The translations under genes were made by a program, and so were the position numbers. A DNA stretch of 64,000 nt from Melampsora larici-populina 98AG31 (taxonomy: Eukaryota > Basidiomycota > Pucciniomycetes > Pucciniales > Melampsoraceae), in the NCBI RefSeq assembly GCF_000204055.1, contig NW_006768780.1, forward strand, positions 1,428,622 through 1,492,621, given 5' to 3'. Below the pieces are notes generated by a model that was not told the DNA's origin, searched no databases, and worked only from the letters and a program-made list of their open reading frames with translations. This document shows, one piece after another, positions 31,906 through 44,951 of this stretch (position 1 is its first letter; the number at the start of each line of letters is the position of its first letter).

Positions 31906-33548
31906 GAATCGAGCAGCTATCTGACCGAGCGCCAAGATATCGATTCATTTTGTCGTTGATGTACTTACATAGACGACTTGAGTCGACCGCCGTGGACTCG
32001 GCTTCACGCCCACTTGAGAAAGGAAATAATTTCCCATAATCAAGCTTAACGATCAGGGCATATCAAGTCGAGATTTATCCAGAACGGAGCCTCGCCTGGC
32101 CTCGCCTGCTCTTCGTTGCTTCCACGTCTCGACCATCTATTTATACGTGAAATTAGCACTAGTTTTGGGCCAAATTTCATTTCTATGATGTCACTGCCGC
32201 AATCAACATGTGTTACAAACTCAACTTAAAGCAAGTCATCAAAACCGCGGGCGTCCCTTGGACCCGACGGAGGACACCGCGCCTGTTGGCTTGTGTTAAG
32301 CCAAGCTTCAAACAGAGTTGCAAGCAATTCGTATCTGGCATCTGCGTCTGCGGGTCCGCAATTGATACTCGGAGATCAACAATACACGGTGATTGAAGTG
32401 GGCGAGATTAGTGAGGCACTTACGGCTAGGGTGTATCATACTATCTCTCACTGCTACTGCATGGACTCTGGGACAAGTCGGATGAGGTGTAGGGCTTAAC
32501 ATCACTGGCGCTTGAGATCAAAAATCTCGATGATTGAGGACTCGATGAGGATGGAAATTGGGGAAATGCGAATTGATAGATGTACATATCTTGAGTCACT
32601 CCAAGGTTCTCGGCGAATAGTATGTAGTTGGAGACACGCCGTGGAGTCGACACCAAAAGGTCTTCCAGCTTAAATCCCTTATATTCTCCTGATTGCTCGG
32701 TCTTGCTTGATATGTATCTATCTATCTATACAGACTGTTTCACAAGTTACTGATAATAATATTCTTGGAACTATGAATTACTTCTTCAGATCAAGTGGGA
32801 AAAGTCAGAGAATCTGAAAACAAATCTTATTGACTATGTAGGTGACATCGACCGTATCAGGGCCTCCCCTGTGCTATGTTTGAGAGCTTGCGGTCAATTC
32901 CACCCAGCTCTTGAATTTGGCTATCGTGAATCAAAACCATGCGATCGCAAGATACGTTAAACTTACAAACCTTCATTACACACGCGCTCGTGAGGGGCTT
33001 AGTTCAGCTTATATACATGGCCTTTCAAACACCAAACGATATTTTCTGTTACATTTCTTCAGCAATGATCATCCAATAGAATATATCCTTCGAGTCACGA
33101 AAACAGGGAGAAAAATTCACCAGCAAGGAATCACAAAGTCAAGAACGGCCGGTGGTTTGTCCTTCTCGTACAGAGTGCCACATCTAACCTCATTTTGAAA
33201 CTACCCCTATTGCCCCCCTTGAGATCCTGATGGCTCCGATGAAGATGATCTCCAAAATACATTGCGATCACTCGCTTCTACTCCGTATCCGATAATCGTC
33301 GCAGCCTCAAAATGAAATGCGAGCTCCACTCAGTAAGCAAACCAGATCGGGCATCTTACACATTTAGTCACCTCGAGGGTTGAGCCACCACGAGGAAGTG
33401 ACTCCATAAAGGTCTGTTTTACAGCGTCTATACAACCCACACAACTTGTGCTGTAGAAAGGAGTGTTTTTTCATCAGATTTATAAATATTTCTTAAGAAT
33501 CCAGGCCGAAGTGACTTCAAAGAAGTAGCGGGCCGTCCTCTACCTTCA
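31906..33548. other. Stretch without a recognised gene
   Basis: Moderate GC with short frames only. It lies upstream of both the minus-strand membrane-protein pair and the plus-strand coiled-coil gene, so it is the shared promoter region of a divergent pair. I see no transposon ends. Confidence 0.45.
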
Positions 33549-35432
33549 ATGCTTCATCAAAGGGTTTCCAGCTTCTATGAAGCCTTATTCTTTCTGTCAT
33601 ATGTCATTTTTCCATTCACTGTTGTCCTTTTAAATTCTCAAGCTCGATGCTCCTCATCCCTGAACAAACGTACAATACGATTTCCATACGGTGCAGAAGA
33701 CCTTGTAAGATACGGAATCATAAACACACCAGACCAGTGGACGAACAGTCGTCTCTATCCGACTGCCACGCAACCAAGTAAGTCCTATCAACCCGTCAGA
33801 ACGACTCAAGACAAATCCCACTATCTCACTATTCTCTCTCTCTGATGATTAACTCTCTAGTCATCCCGACAGAAGATGTCCGGGCCGAAGCTCCTGGTAC
33901 TAAGCGAAGGAAATTGGACACGTCAGTGGTTAGTAATCCTAAGTAATCAACAACCAGAATTCAAAATTTGTCTGCCTTGTCTGATTCCTTAGAGACGTTG
34001 CCTTAGAACAAGGTTAACCCAAGAAGAACGCATCGTTGACTGTTTGCTTCTCTTACTATGTATGTGTCTCTTTAGCAGGAAAATTCAAAGTCCAGGAAAC
34101 CTCCTAGGGACCGAAGACCTAATCATGATTCGAAGAAATTCAAAGAGATGAGACTAAGAGCTGTAATAAACCTTTCCTCTTTATACGCAATTTAACCAGC
34201 CGAAACGACTGTTGATCCTAACAATCATCGACCTACTTCCAGCTGTCCGAGTGGGATTTTGGTAAAGAAGAATTCGAAGTAGAAAGACACCCCAGCAAAC
34301 TAACCAGATCACGAACATTCCCACCACGCCGATCGCCTAACTATGAAGAACCATCTCACCAGATCCTCTCGAGTGAAATGGACCGAGGCATGGTGGTGAG
34401 TGATATGATAACAATGATTTCCTACTTCCAAAGCTTCTTTATTCTTCAAACACGCTGACAGTGGGAATACTTGGTATTAGTTCAAGGCATACCCGAAATT
34501 TCGCTCACTCGACCCTCAGCATCTGAAAGAAATCACCACAGAAAGGGGGCCGATGAAAGCGTTGGAAGTCGAGGATCTACCTATTGAAGCGTTGTGTGAG
34601 TAAACCAATGCAGCCATTCAAACCTGCCACTTTCTAGAAAGCATCTCAACCAAACCTCCTCTATCTTGAAACTGATACTCTTATACTTTCTCCCATTCAA
34701 AAAATACAAAAAGCAATCACTTCTGAGAAAGAAGACTTGAGAAAATCTATACAAACAGCTCTTGACAAGTTAACATATAATTTACCCAGTCTCGAATTCA
34801 TTAAGCTAGACTCCCCGCAATTAAAACATCTGGAAATATATGAATTACAAGAATTAGAATCTATTTTGAAAGGACTTCAAGCTCAGCTAGAATTAGGGCA
34901 AAGTCAACAATTACAGATTCAAAAGAGATTAGATGATTTATCTAGAAAACTTCAAACCTCCTCTCAATCTTCTCAACTTCCACACAATGCGGATACCATC
35001 AACAACAGTCCTATGGATCATCACACTGCTGCCTCTCAATCTACTGAACCGCATTCAAGAATGGAAATCATCATGTTAAAACTTAATCAGTTTGTCCGTC
35101 ACTTTGATGCCAACTTCGAAGCAGATCCAAGTTTGATTAACGTTGATCAACATCAATACTCAATAACATTGATCGAGATTTTTGAAATCATTCAAAGAAA
35201 TAAAATCAGTTCAACCGAATTGAACAAGAATATTAAGTCTACTAGTATTTCAGAAAAAGAATTAGAATTAAAAAATTCTTTACAAATCAATCAAGATGAA
35301 TGGAAATCGATTCAAGATACTACATTTTGGATTAGATCTTTGATTCCTACTTATAAAAATGCTCAGAATGCATTAAGAAGTAAATTATCTCATCTTGATT
35401 CTTGGTATGAAACCATACAAAAGAAATTCTAA
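33549..35432 (+). CDS. Possible secreted coiled-coil protein, unknown family
   Basis: Six exons join in phase: 33549-33777, 33861-33928, 34079-34162, 34243-34395, 34481-34595 and 34714-35432, giving 455 residues. All introns are GT-AG and 80-150 bases long. The N-terminus has a hydrophobic stretch (ALFFLSYVIFPFTVVLL, about residues 12-28) that could be a signal peptide or a membrane anchor. A basic, Arg/Lys-rich region follows (APGTKRRKLD, KSRKPPRDRR). The C-terminal half is helical with heptad-like spacing (HLEIYELQELESILKGLQ) and a Gln/Ser-rich linker. I do not recognise the family. Rust genomes hold many secreted proteins of unknown function, so an effector role is possible but unproven. 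Confidence 0.65.
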
Positions 35433-36637
35433 ATCAAATCTTTATGAAGGTATCAATTTTGATTTGTCTGAAATGATGATCACTCATTTGAATATTATTT
35501 CCTTGATTCTCGCGTTTGAAGTCTTAAAAAATCGTTTTACTCATGCATCAGGTTGTCCTCTCAGCACTCATTCTGATTCACTCGTTCGATTTCATCTACA
35601 CTGTGACTTTGATAACACATCCGACTGTTAGAATATCTACACTGAAGCCTATTAGATTGGCCCTTTCAAGGTTGTATTTTCTGGTTCATTCCAGGTCAGT
35701 TATTTTGTGTTCAATGTGTTTTGTCAGCATTGTGGATCTCAAAATTTGTTTAGGCTTGTGATCACTTACAGCACCCACACTGGTGTGGTTGGGTTTCTCT
35801 AGCAATCTTTACAGTAGCTACCTCTATATTTAAATTTGATCCATAATTCTCTTGCAATGCTACATCGGGATTACGTGCTCTGTGCCTTTGAACATCTCGT
35901 GGATGATGCGCAAGACCCACGGTATTAGTATATTCATGAGTTCAAGGATGGGATTGGTGGGGGTGGGATCCACCATCGCTCGGTGCTCAGTGCTCAGAGG
36001 CTAGAGAGATCATCAAAACAAAGACGGTTTCAATTGAAAAGGATTCTGAGTAGTGAAGATGAAGGCTGTTTAAGAATAGACAATGTATAAGGAAAAACAC
36101 GCACATGCAAGATGCATAGACTGGCATCTTGAACCGCGTTATTTCATCCATCAGATTTATGTATATAGCACAACTTCAGATTCCTTTCATCTGTACTACT
36201 ACCATTCAACAACTAATAATAATCGTCATATTGAAAAAAGTCTCAAAACTTTCTCATGAGATTATAAACAAATATTGCAGATTTCGTTAAAGAACTTTAA
36301 GCAATCAAGTCTTACAATAATCGTTATTTTGAACTTCAATTTCAACTTAATCCAAGTCCATATGAATCAACCTTCCTCATGTACTCTTTATTGAAGCTCT
36401 GAAAAAAACTTTTCCTTTTCATTCATCTCTAACCTGAATATAACTCAAGACATGATCAAAATATAATCATCATTTATATATACGTCACATCATCAATTTC
36501 ATAACAAATACAAACTCAATCACAATCCTCTCTCTAACCAATCACCTAAAGCAAAGAAAACCAAACCTCATTCTGAAATTTCTTTTCGATTCATCATACC
36601 CAGTTCATCTCATCAATTGTCACCTTTTTAATCCTTT
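35433..36637. other. Intergenic stretch between convergent genes
   Basis: AT-rich sequence between the stop codons of the coiled-coil gene and ARPC2. I see no further gene or transposon end. Confidence 0.5.
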
Positions 36638-38214
36638 TCAAGACCTCACAAATGTCCTTCCACTAAACAAATGTAAACCAAAAACTCCAGTCAGTAAACA
36701 TTACAAACAATTTTTTTCCTCAAAAAATATGTCCGAAATCTCCCCAAAAAAACAATACGAACCTAGCTGTCTTTCTTTCTTTATCAATCATTTCTGGTTT
36801 AGCTCTATTTAAAACTTTTAAGAATTCGTTTGTTCTAGCTCTCATTCTAGAATGAATATAAGCCTTTGAAGCTTTAATATGATAATGTAAATAATCTCGA
36901 AATAATTGAATTCTTGAAATAGTTGAAAAGGCAATTTCAGGGGTCGAAAAATGACGTGGAAATAAGACTAAAGAAATAAACAAAAACAAAAAAGGAAATC
37001 AGGAACGATCTGAAGTGAGTTGATCAAAAATAAATCATTGAAAATCGCATGAAATTTTAAACCGAAATCCCTTTTGGAAACTTACCAAATGTGACATATC
37101 CCATATTCTCAGAAGCTGCAAGTCCTGGTATATGACTAATCTCTCGGGGTGGTTCTCTATTAGAATACAAAATTTGAGGTGCCATCTGTATAGCAGGTCT
37201 TCTTCTAGCATCGACAAATTCCTACGAAGAAAAAAAAGCACACACACCCAATCAAAATTTACTTAAGCAAGAATTCTGAACAAGAATTCAAACTCAATGA
37301 TCCAAGATCAAAAAAAGCAAAACACCAACCTGCAAGAACACTTTTCCATAAACCATATCAGTATCTTCTCTAAAAACCGTACTAAACACCACTGTGACTC
37401 TATCTATATTAGGTATCACATAAATAGCTTCTTCTGGTCTATAATTAATTGGCATTAAATCTTGATTTGGATCACGTGGTGGTCCATCTGGATTAGGCGG
37501 ATTAGCTTCTAAACTTTTTTGAATTGCGAAAGCTCTTTCGAATGGAGCTGCTAATGCATTTCTTTTCAAGAGTGATATTGATTTAATAAGTGATGATCGT
37601 TCTTCTACAAACAAAACGTCAACTCATCATTCTCATTAGATTTTCGTTTCGCTTTTGGTTTCTTTTAAAGTTCGAAAGTTAAAGCCTACCAGGATCAGTT
37701 GGGAGTTGATCAATTTCAAAAATTAAACTTATATCATAATCCGATTCAGTTTCATTTGATATCCATTGAGAATATTCACGTTTCATGATATCTAAAACTC
37801 CATAATCGACTAATTGGTTCCAACATCTTACACCCATCGAAAGTAAAATGATCGTCTTCTTATTCGGGGTAGAAAGATGATAACGAACTCCATCACTATT
37901 TAATACAAAAACAAAAAAAGGGAAATCAGTGATTCGAATTGGAGGTATGAATGATTTATGTAAATACGATTAGATCTTACAAATCTACAAAAGCTTGGTC
38001 TAATGAACCAGGTCTTTTTTGTATAAAACCATCATAATTCAATTTTCAATGATGAACTAGTTTCTCATCAAGTGATATCCACTCACTTTGTAAACTTTTC
38101 AGTTAAAACATCTGAAAATACACGTTCAATCTAATTAGTTCTTCATAATGAATCAATTGAGAACTTTAGTAACTTACCATGAATGATTATATTTTGATCT
38201 TCAAGTAGGATCAT
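36638..38214 (-). CDS. ARPC2: Actin-related protein 2/3 complex subunit 2 (p34-Arc)
   Basis: Eight exons on the minus strand join in phase: 38214-38178, 38111-38087, 38013-37981, 37895-37690, 37604-37330, 37221-37086, 36967-36763 and 36662-36638. They give 313 residues, against about 300 in animals. Family blocks are in order: start [95 protein letters not shown] and the tail [12 protein letters not shown]2 is a core structural subunit that, with ARPC4, holds the Arp2/3 complex on the mother filament for actin branching. The ATG at 38214 matches the conserved MILLE start. Two very short exons (25 and 33 bases) near the start are easily missed by gene finders. It looks intact. Confidence 0.95.
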
Positions 38215-38389
38215 GTTAATGTCGATTTCGATGACTTTGATATTCCGTACTGGTGTTGGTGGTGGTGATGGTGGTTGTTTGTTGTTGTCGGTGTTGTGAA
38301 GTCTAACTTCAAAAGAAAGTGACGTAAATGCTTTCGATCGATCGAAACCTCTAAACATAAGTCAAAACTCAACCTTAACACTTAAAAAT

Positions 38390-40225
38390 TGAACACATCA
38401 TTCCTAAATTTCATCCAATTCCCAGCGGGGCTTGCGGGGTTTTTCTGTGGCTCTTGCCCAGATCCACCTGTTTGCAAATCTCCAAGTGAAGTTGCAGGAG
38501 GCGGCAATAGATTTGGAGCTTTATGGGTTTGACAGGATCCGCTTGTCCATTTTTGTGTTGTGTTCTTGAATTGTGTGTTTGAGTTCATTTCAATGTCCTT
38601 TGTGTGTCTGGCAAATAAAAAGAAAATGATCTACAGTCTCAAGGCCCTCCCCTCTTGGCACTTGCAGACTGGGTCAATAGGTTACTTAAACCAATTGAGG
38701 TAAACATTGAGTGGTACATGTCCTGACTGTAACTGCGTGATTGTGGCTACCTTGTGTTTGAGGAGCTTGGTGAGGTGTCTTTTGGGTTTTGATTTATGAC
38801 CCAGTTGTTTGATCTCGGTGTCCGTAAAAGACTCTTCTTGTTCCGTGTGCCACTCCTTTATTGCTGAAAGGAATCCTGCTGTGTTAGCTGTGTTAGTCAA
38901 GGTGCTGGGCAAAGATCTCTTTGCCAACCAGTTAGCTAATTTATCTGCTTCCTTGTTTCCTGGAACGCCTTTATGGCCAGGGCACCACCATATAGTAACT
39001 TGTAGGTTTGGGAAAGCTTTATGTAGGCATTGAAGGATTTTGAAGCTTGCTTGTTGATTATCTAGGGATGAGACAGAGGATGAGTTAGATGTTGAATCTT
39101 TCACTACTCCCTGGTTGTCTAGTACTATGGTGACACGATTGGTTGCCTGGGTTGCCTTTTCTAGGGCAATTTTGAGTCCCAATTGGACCCCTCTATACTC
39201 CGCTTGACAGATGCTGTGTGAGCAGGCTGGGCCGATATGCTTGAATTTTGTGTACTTGGTGTTGGCACACCACACAGCGGTCACAGTTGTTTTGGTTACC
39301 GTTGGGATCCGTGATCCATTGGAAAAGATCAACAAGTACAAGGTGAGGGTTTGAGACGGAGTGTGTTAGCTTTGGCTATGGCTTTGTTTTCTTGAAGGAC
39401 TGTGGAGTAGTTTATTGGTTTGATGAGGGTTGACGCTGGATCAACAGGGAGCTGAACCACAAATTCCTTGAATTTTTTGTGGAGTTTGTTCTGGAAGAAG
39501 AGGTGGAATGGGTTTTTCTGGCTCCTTGGGATCAAGAGTTGTGCCTGTTAGATCAACTGAAAGAAAGGATGTGATTTTGTTTTTGCTAAAGAACGTGCCA
39601 TGAAGCTCAGAGCTTTGCTCTTCAGGTGTGCCTTTGGAGGGAGCATGTTGAGGTTGGGTTGTGGAAATGCTGTTGGGGTGGTGCTGAGGGCTCCTAGCAC
39701 AGCTCCAGAGCAAACATTGTCAATAAAAAATACAGCGGGAGCCACACCATGGCTCTGTAGTTAGTGGCGGCATGGATTGTTGTCGTGATTAGGATTTTGA
39801 GTAGTTTGGGTGGTATGCCCCACCCTGAGTTAGACAGCCCAGCTAGAAAACCCACTTGCTGTCAGCCTTTGGCTATGATGTTGAGCTGTTTTTGTTTGAA
39901 ACTTAATTTGTAGTCAATGGTGACACCTAACCATTTAGCCTAGGGTGACAGTTTGATGTGTTTTCAGTCTGCAAAGTCAATAGTTGTACTTATTTTGTGG
40001 TTGTGGAGGCTGAAAAGAATCCAGAAGGTATTTTTGGTGTCAAAAATGTCTCCGTGGTCTTTAGCCCACTGTTGTTGACAGTACAACAGGGTTTGCATTT
40101 GAGATTTCAGCTGATGAGGATTTCTGGCTGAGGCAACACCAGAACCGCTGCAAAACGCTACACATTCTGAGTCCCTTGGGCAGCAATGCGCATGCTCCAA
40201 AATGAACCGATGTGCGCTCAAATTG
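38390..40225 (-). pseudogene. LINE retrotransposon remnant (RT end, RNase H)
   Basis: Read on the minus strand, 40225-39750 holds the end of an RT domain (FDTKNTFWILFSL, TIDFAD, then AKWLGVTIDYKLSFKQ). A linker follows, then an RNase H domain in one open frame, 39341-38682: FSNGSRIPT (first catalytic Asp replaced by Asn compared with the usual FSDGSR), CQAEYRGVQLGL, LDNQGVV and CPGHKGVPGNKEADKLAN. A C-terminal Cys/His cluster follows (CKCQEGRA...HFLFIC). The order RT - RNase H - CCHC-like cluster is that of Tad/I-type LINEs. The 5' part is missing and frames are broken. It ends about 180 bases upstream of the ARPC2 start codon. Confidence 0.75.
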
Positions 40226-42799
40226 CTATTTTTGAGAAAAAAAATCTCTGCCGATATTGTAGTGCAGTGAGCGCTACAATATTGCTATATTTTGCGCTAT
40301 TTTCTCCAGATAAGACAGTACGCAAGATAAAGGAGAAAAGAAACAAAATAAGTTGATTGCACTTTCATTCTCGAGAGTATGGCGTGATTGTAAAATTAAG
40401 TAGAAAACAAATAGAAACAAAAACATTTTTTTGATATGTATCATTGAGTAGAAAACAAATAGAAATCATTTTTTTTGATTTGTATCAACGGATTTTTCAA
40501 GTATGAAGAAATAGAAAACTGAGAGAGTATTTTAAGTTGAATCAAAATTGTCTTGAATTGCATAAAGACTTTGAAATATGGAATTGATCTTATGGTAGTG
40601 CGGTGTGCAGAGGAGCTAGCATTTGCTTGAGGCCTGTTGGCTTGCTCAGTTGCATCAATCCATAGGGAGTACACATCAATTGGTTTGGTGAGATCCAAAA
40701 GAAAAGGATTGTCCAAGACAAGGACAGCAGTTGTGAAGCATGATGTTGTTGAGGAACAAGACCAACAATCAATCTTTGTCTTGAACCATTGAACGCACTG
40801 TGAGCACTTGATATGTGAAACCATCTCTTGTCAATCTCTGAGACATTCAAAACAGATCAAGGAAGGAGATCAGTAAAAGGAGATTCAGACCGTTGCCTGA
40901 TGAAGTCAAGTAGGAGTCGAGATTGCCAAACTAACAGTTTGCAATGTACAGTGCCAGCTTGTTGACAGAACAAGCATTGGAAGATCTTATCAAGAGGTTG
41001 ACACTTGGCTTTCTTTCCAGGCTTTATAACAAACTAGAACGTAGGCGGGCTGGCACACCTTTAATTTCATAAGGTCTTATGATCAAATACCTAAATTTTC
41101 AAAGCATGCTTGAGCTATCAGATGTATGAATGACAGGGAATTACACTTCATTTTTAGATTGCAAATCTCTATTTAGTTGAAGGTTCTTAGACTATCCAAA
41201 CTCTGGATCTTAGAAAGTAGATAAGGAGATATAATATATATCTCACTCAGAAATGCACTTTGTAGCTCCAAGACTCATCAATGCATTATTCCTGCTCCCA
41301 AATTTTAAATCTGAATTGTCAAGATGAATCCACCCATAATCCCTCATTCACATCAAACAGCATAGTAAAGTAAAACAAAAAACTCACAAATTCTGATGGC
41401 TCTGTTTTGTAGAAACTCAGAAATGTTTTTTTCTTCATCAATGTGAAAATTTCACACTTATGGAATTACAAAAAAGTTCTAAGTTAATGACAGTTTTTCA
41501 AAAAAAGATGAGGTCATCCTCAGGCTCAGCATTGACAAGTAGAGCAAAATCATAAGAAAATAACACCAGCCATATCCCAAAAAGATATAGAGTGGCAGGA
41601 ATGGCATACATGCCTATTGACGAATGTATGAGGCAGTATCTACGTTGAAATGACTGAGAACAAAAAAATAAGCTGCAAAGTATGTAAATGATGAAATTAC
41701 CTTTGTGTAGCGCAAATCCATTGCAAACTGGAGTGAAAGTCTTTAGCTCCTTCCCATTATTTACTCCAAGAGCTGAACCTTTCCCAGCAGTGAATATGGG
41801 AAGATAAATTCAATGTTTCACATGGAGTACTGTAGGATGTGGTGTATCATAAGTTGTTGAAGGTTTAGTTGAACACAGGACCAATCAATCAATGGAGTAA
41901 TATGCTGGGGTGTTGAATTCTTCAAATGCTAATTCAATCATATGTTCTCTCTTTCTCAAGTTCCATGATGCCTCTGTAACCGATTAAGGGATGATCAGTT
42001 CAAATTGTGCGCCTCTCATCCTGTTCTAACTCAGCAACTTTTTGATTGCATCCCCAAAATGAACATGAGTGTGATAGATATGAGAGTTTTGAATTCCCAT
42101 TAAGACTGCTTACCTAACAGTGATACTTGCATCTTGCAATCAAGGACCTGTAGAAGATTGTTGGCTACATCCCAATTCCATACAATTGAAAATTCAATTG
42201 GTTTGAGGACTTCCATTCCAACTCTCAAACTCCAGACTGTAGGACCAAAGTCCCCCAAAAAGTATTTGGGATCTTGCTGAGCTGGTTTGCCCTCAGCAGA
42301 TCCTAGTCAAAAGTCATAAGAATTGGATGTCACAACCTTGGGTGTCTAAGATCATGGCCAGTACTTTGGGTGGTCCATCCACCCTCCAATTGAAGTTGAA
42401 TTCAAGGTATGTCCAGAATCAGATTCAATCAAGCTTTAGAAAATGATAAGAAGCTGAGCTCAACCATAGGTGGTATCTCAACCGGTCAATTGTCATTTGA
42501 TATGATGGCTCCGGTTGGATGTGGTAAAAATTGTGGTACAGTCTACGTTTTAGCAAACCCTTGAGTGTTAAACTTTGAGTGTCTTGCATACAAACCGGCT
42601 GGGAATTGTGCCTGTACAACACATCACCAATCTTTGATCCCGACGAGTGCTATTGCCTGATTATTGCTTGAACCCGCAAAAGGAATGAATCTTATTCAAA
42701 AATGGAATTAACTTTAGTACAAGTCTTTGACAATGAAGAAAAGGACTTTATAGTGGTTTTACAGATGCTCTTAGAACCACTGGCATGAAAATCATTATT
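40226..42799. other. Stretch without a recognised gene
   Basis: A minus-strand open frame at 40824-40441 is Cys-rich at its start (CSQCVQWF, then CWSCSSTTSCF) and then reads LDLTKPIDVYSLWIDAT. The Cys pairs look like a zinc-binding site, but I do not recognise the protein. A direct repeat AGTAGAAAACAAATAGAAA occurs at about 40400 and 40448. The rest is AT-rich with no clear exon. Confidence 0.4.
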
Positions 42800-43240
42800 T
42801 ACACTGTTCATGAATTGTTGTTGACGTGGTCAAAAAGCTTTTAATTGCAATTTGACAAGTATGCTTTTCAAAAGTTATTCCGATTGCTTTGAATATTGAA
42901 TTTTGATTGAAAGTGAATGAATATGCTTTTGAAGATTTATTTTGATTGTTTTGTAAATGGAAAAAAGGATCTTATGGTCCTAAACAATCGGCATAAGATG
43001 CTCATGAAATTGTTGATCAGCGTCAAAAGCTTTGCATTAAGGAAAGATGATTTCAATTGCTTTGAAGATCAAGACTTGATCAAAAGTCATATGCTTTTAA
43101 AACATTATTTTGATTGCTTTAAAGATTGTGAAAAGGAATTGAAAAGCTTGTTGCAGATGCTTTTAAACAATCATCATCAGAAACGTTATTTGTTCATGCA
43201 ATTGCTTATTAGTTGGTTGAAAAGCTTATGATTAAAATAA
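42800..43240. repeat. Degenerate tandem repeat around ATGCTTTT...GATTG(C/T)TTT
   Basis: Three or more diverged units contain ATGCTTTT, then ATTTTGATTGCTTT about 10-15 bases later, then a loose match of about 100 bases. Similar text begins near 42861, 42931 and 43091. A plus-strand open frame (42917-43231) spans two units (YFDCF repeated) and probably reflects the repeat rather than a gene. Confidence 0.5.
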
Positions 43241-43440
43241 AATATTCAATTTCTTTGCAGATCAAGATGGTTTAAACATAGGCCCCTTTGATTCAAGTGA
43301 ACCATGTTGAAAATCATCAAATTGATACATCAGAAGGCGCTTTTTGACTGATGAAAAGTCCAGCGGTGTCAGGAGTGATAGAAATACCTCTCTTTTTGCA
43401 AGGAAGTCTTTCTTGCTGTTTGATCTCATGAGTACGCCTG

Positions 43441-43542
43441 TGGTCAGTGACTGCAGGTGACTTGAATTGAGGGTTAAGCGTAGTTGTTGGTGTACTTCCG
43501 AGTGTTGCTCTGGTCAGTGACTGCGGAGAACTTGAATTGAGG
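43441..43542. repeat. Two direct copies of a 32-bp motif
   Basis: TGGTCAGTGACTGC followed by CTTGAATTGAGG occurs at 43441-43473 and again at 43511-43542, a 70-base offset. No function is evident. Confidence 0.6.
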
Positions 43543-44716
43543 TGCACCAGCAGTGGAACTATTCATTTCAGGTGGAGGCATGCACTTCAGTTCATCTGAT
43601 GTGCACATCCTCAGTTTGAAAGGGGTGGTTCCACATTTTAATTTATTAAATACATAGTATCAGCACCTTGAAATTGTAGTAAGAAGCCAAGGAGAGCCAC
43701 AACTGGACTCTGATTCCCTTGTTCTGGCCTATTGTTTGTAGATAAAAAAAATCCTTGGCAATTTGACTTCAAGGCTCAAATGGGCCCCAGACCACAAACC
43801 ATGATGAACCAAGTGGTCAATATAAGTTCTGGAACACTCTTGTCTAGTATGGCCCGTGCATAGCTTATCAGAACCATTTCTACCAAACAAATGATTCAGG
43901 GGACACCAACTTGGAAACCTGGGTCTTGTTTCCCAGATTCCCAATTTCTCATCTACAGCCAAACAAAATTGGGATACTCAGAATTCAAACTGCAGCCAAA
44001 AAGTCCAACTTGGGCATCTGGGAATCTGATAAAACAAACTTTAGTTCTCTACTTTGTATCCTACAATACCAGGATCAAAACTCTCAAAAATTTATTGAAG
44101 TTCCAAAATCCTCCTGTGCAGGAAATTACCTGTATACAGTCCATTCTTGGTGCAAGCAACCTCACTGTATGCATGATGTTGCTATCCACATAGGCTTCTG
44201 TGAGCTTAGTTTTGAAAAATATGTGTAAGCCTCTGCAAAAACCCCTTTCCTGATTATTCATCACAGAATATATGGATGCAAATTGTATTCATTATTAGAG
44301 CTGACTGTAGTTTCTTGACCACATAGATGAGTTTGAGTATTTTTGAATAATCACTTTAAATTGTCATACACCTGACTTGTAATCAGATGCAGTTTGTCTG
44401 TGTTATGCTGAGTAGGAGCACAATTTGTAGACCAAGAACTAGTGGAGGGGGGCCAATAAATTGAGGCTGAGCTGGACTTGCACTCTGATCAAAGGGATAT
44501 AGAATTTGATCTGGTGGGGCCAAATGTGCAGTTTAATGAGTATTTGCTTGATTTCAAATCGGCAAGGACTTGCCTCCATGCACTATGAAACATTTGCCCT
44601 TTGTCATCATGAACTAGACAATACACCACTTGGCTGGCTACAAATCTTTTGTTGGTGTGAACCAGGCTGAAGGTCTCAACTAAAATTTATTTCTACCAGC
44701 CCCACACCAAAAGGCC
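43543..44716. other. Stretch without a recognised gene
   Basis: Only short frames with frequent stops. It directly precedes the Ty3 element, yet holds no copy of that element's LTR, which would be expected here. Confidence 0.45.
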
Positions 44717-44951
44717 ATGACTGATCCAGAGTTTGAGTTCACTTACACTTTTTTTTTCTCAAACCCAAACCGAGACACAAAACGCCAGGATACTACAGTT
44801 CGCTTTCGATTGAATCGAAGTATTACTCCGCAATTCAATACCCCACACTCAACTCAACAAACTCAAACCTTATCTGATCCGATTCAATCGATACAGTGTA
44901 ATCAATTACACTCGACTCCGTCTCTCTGCTACGGGAGAGACATCGGCGATC

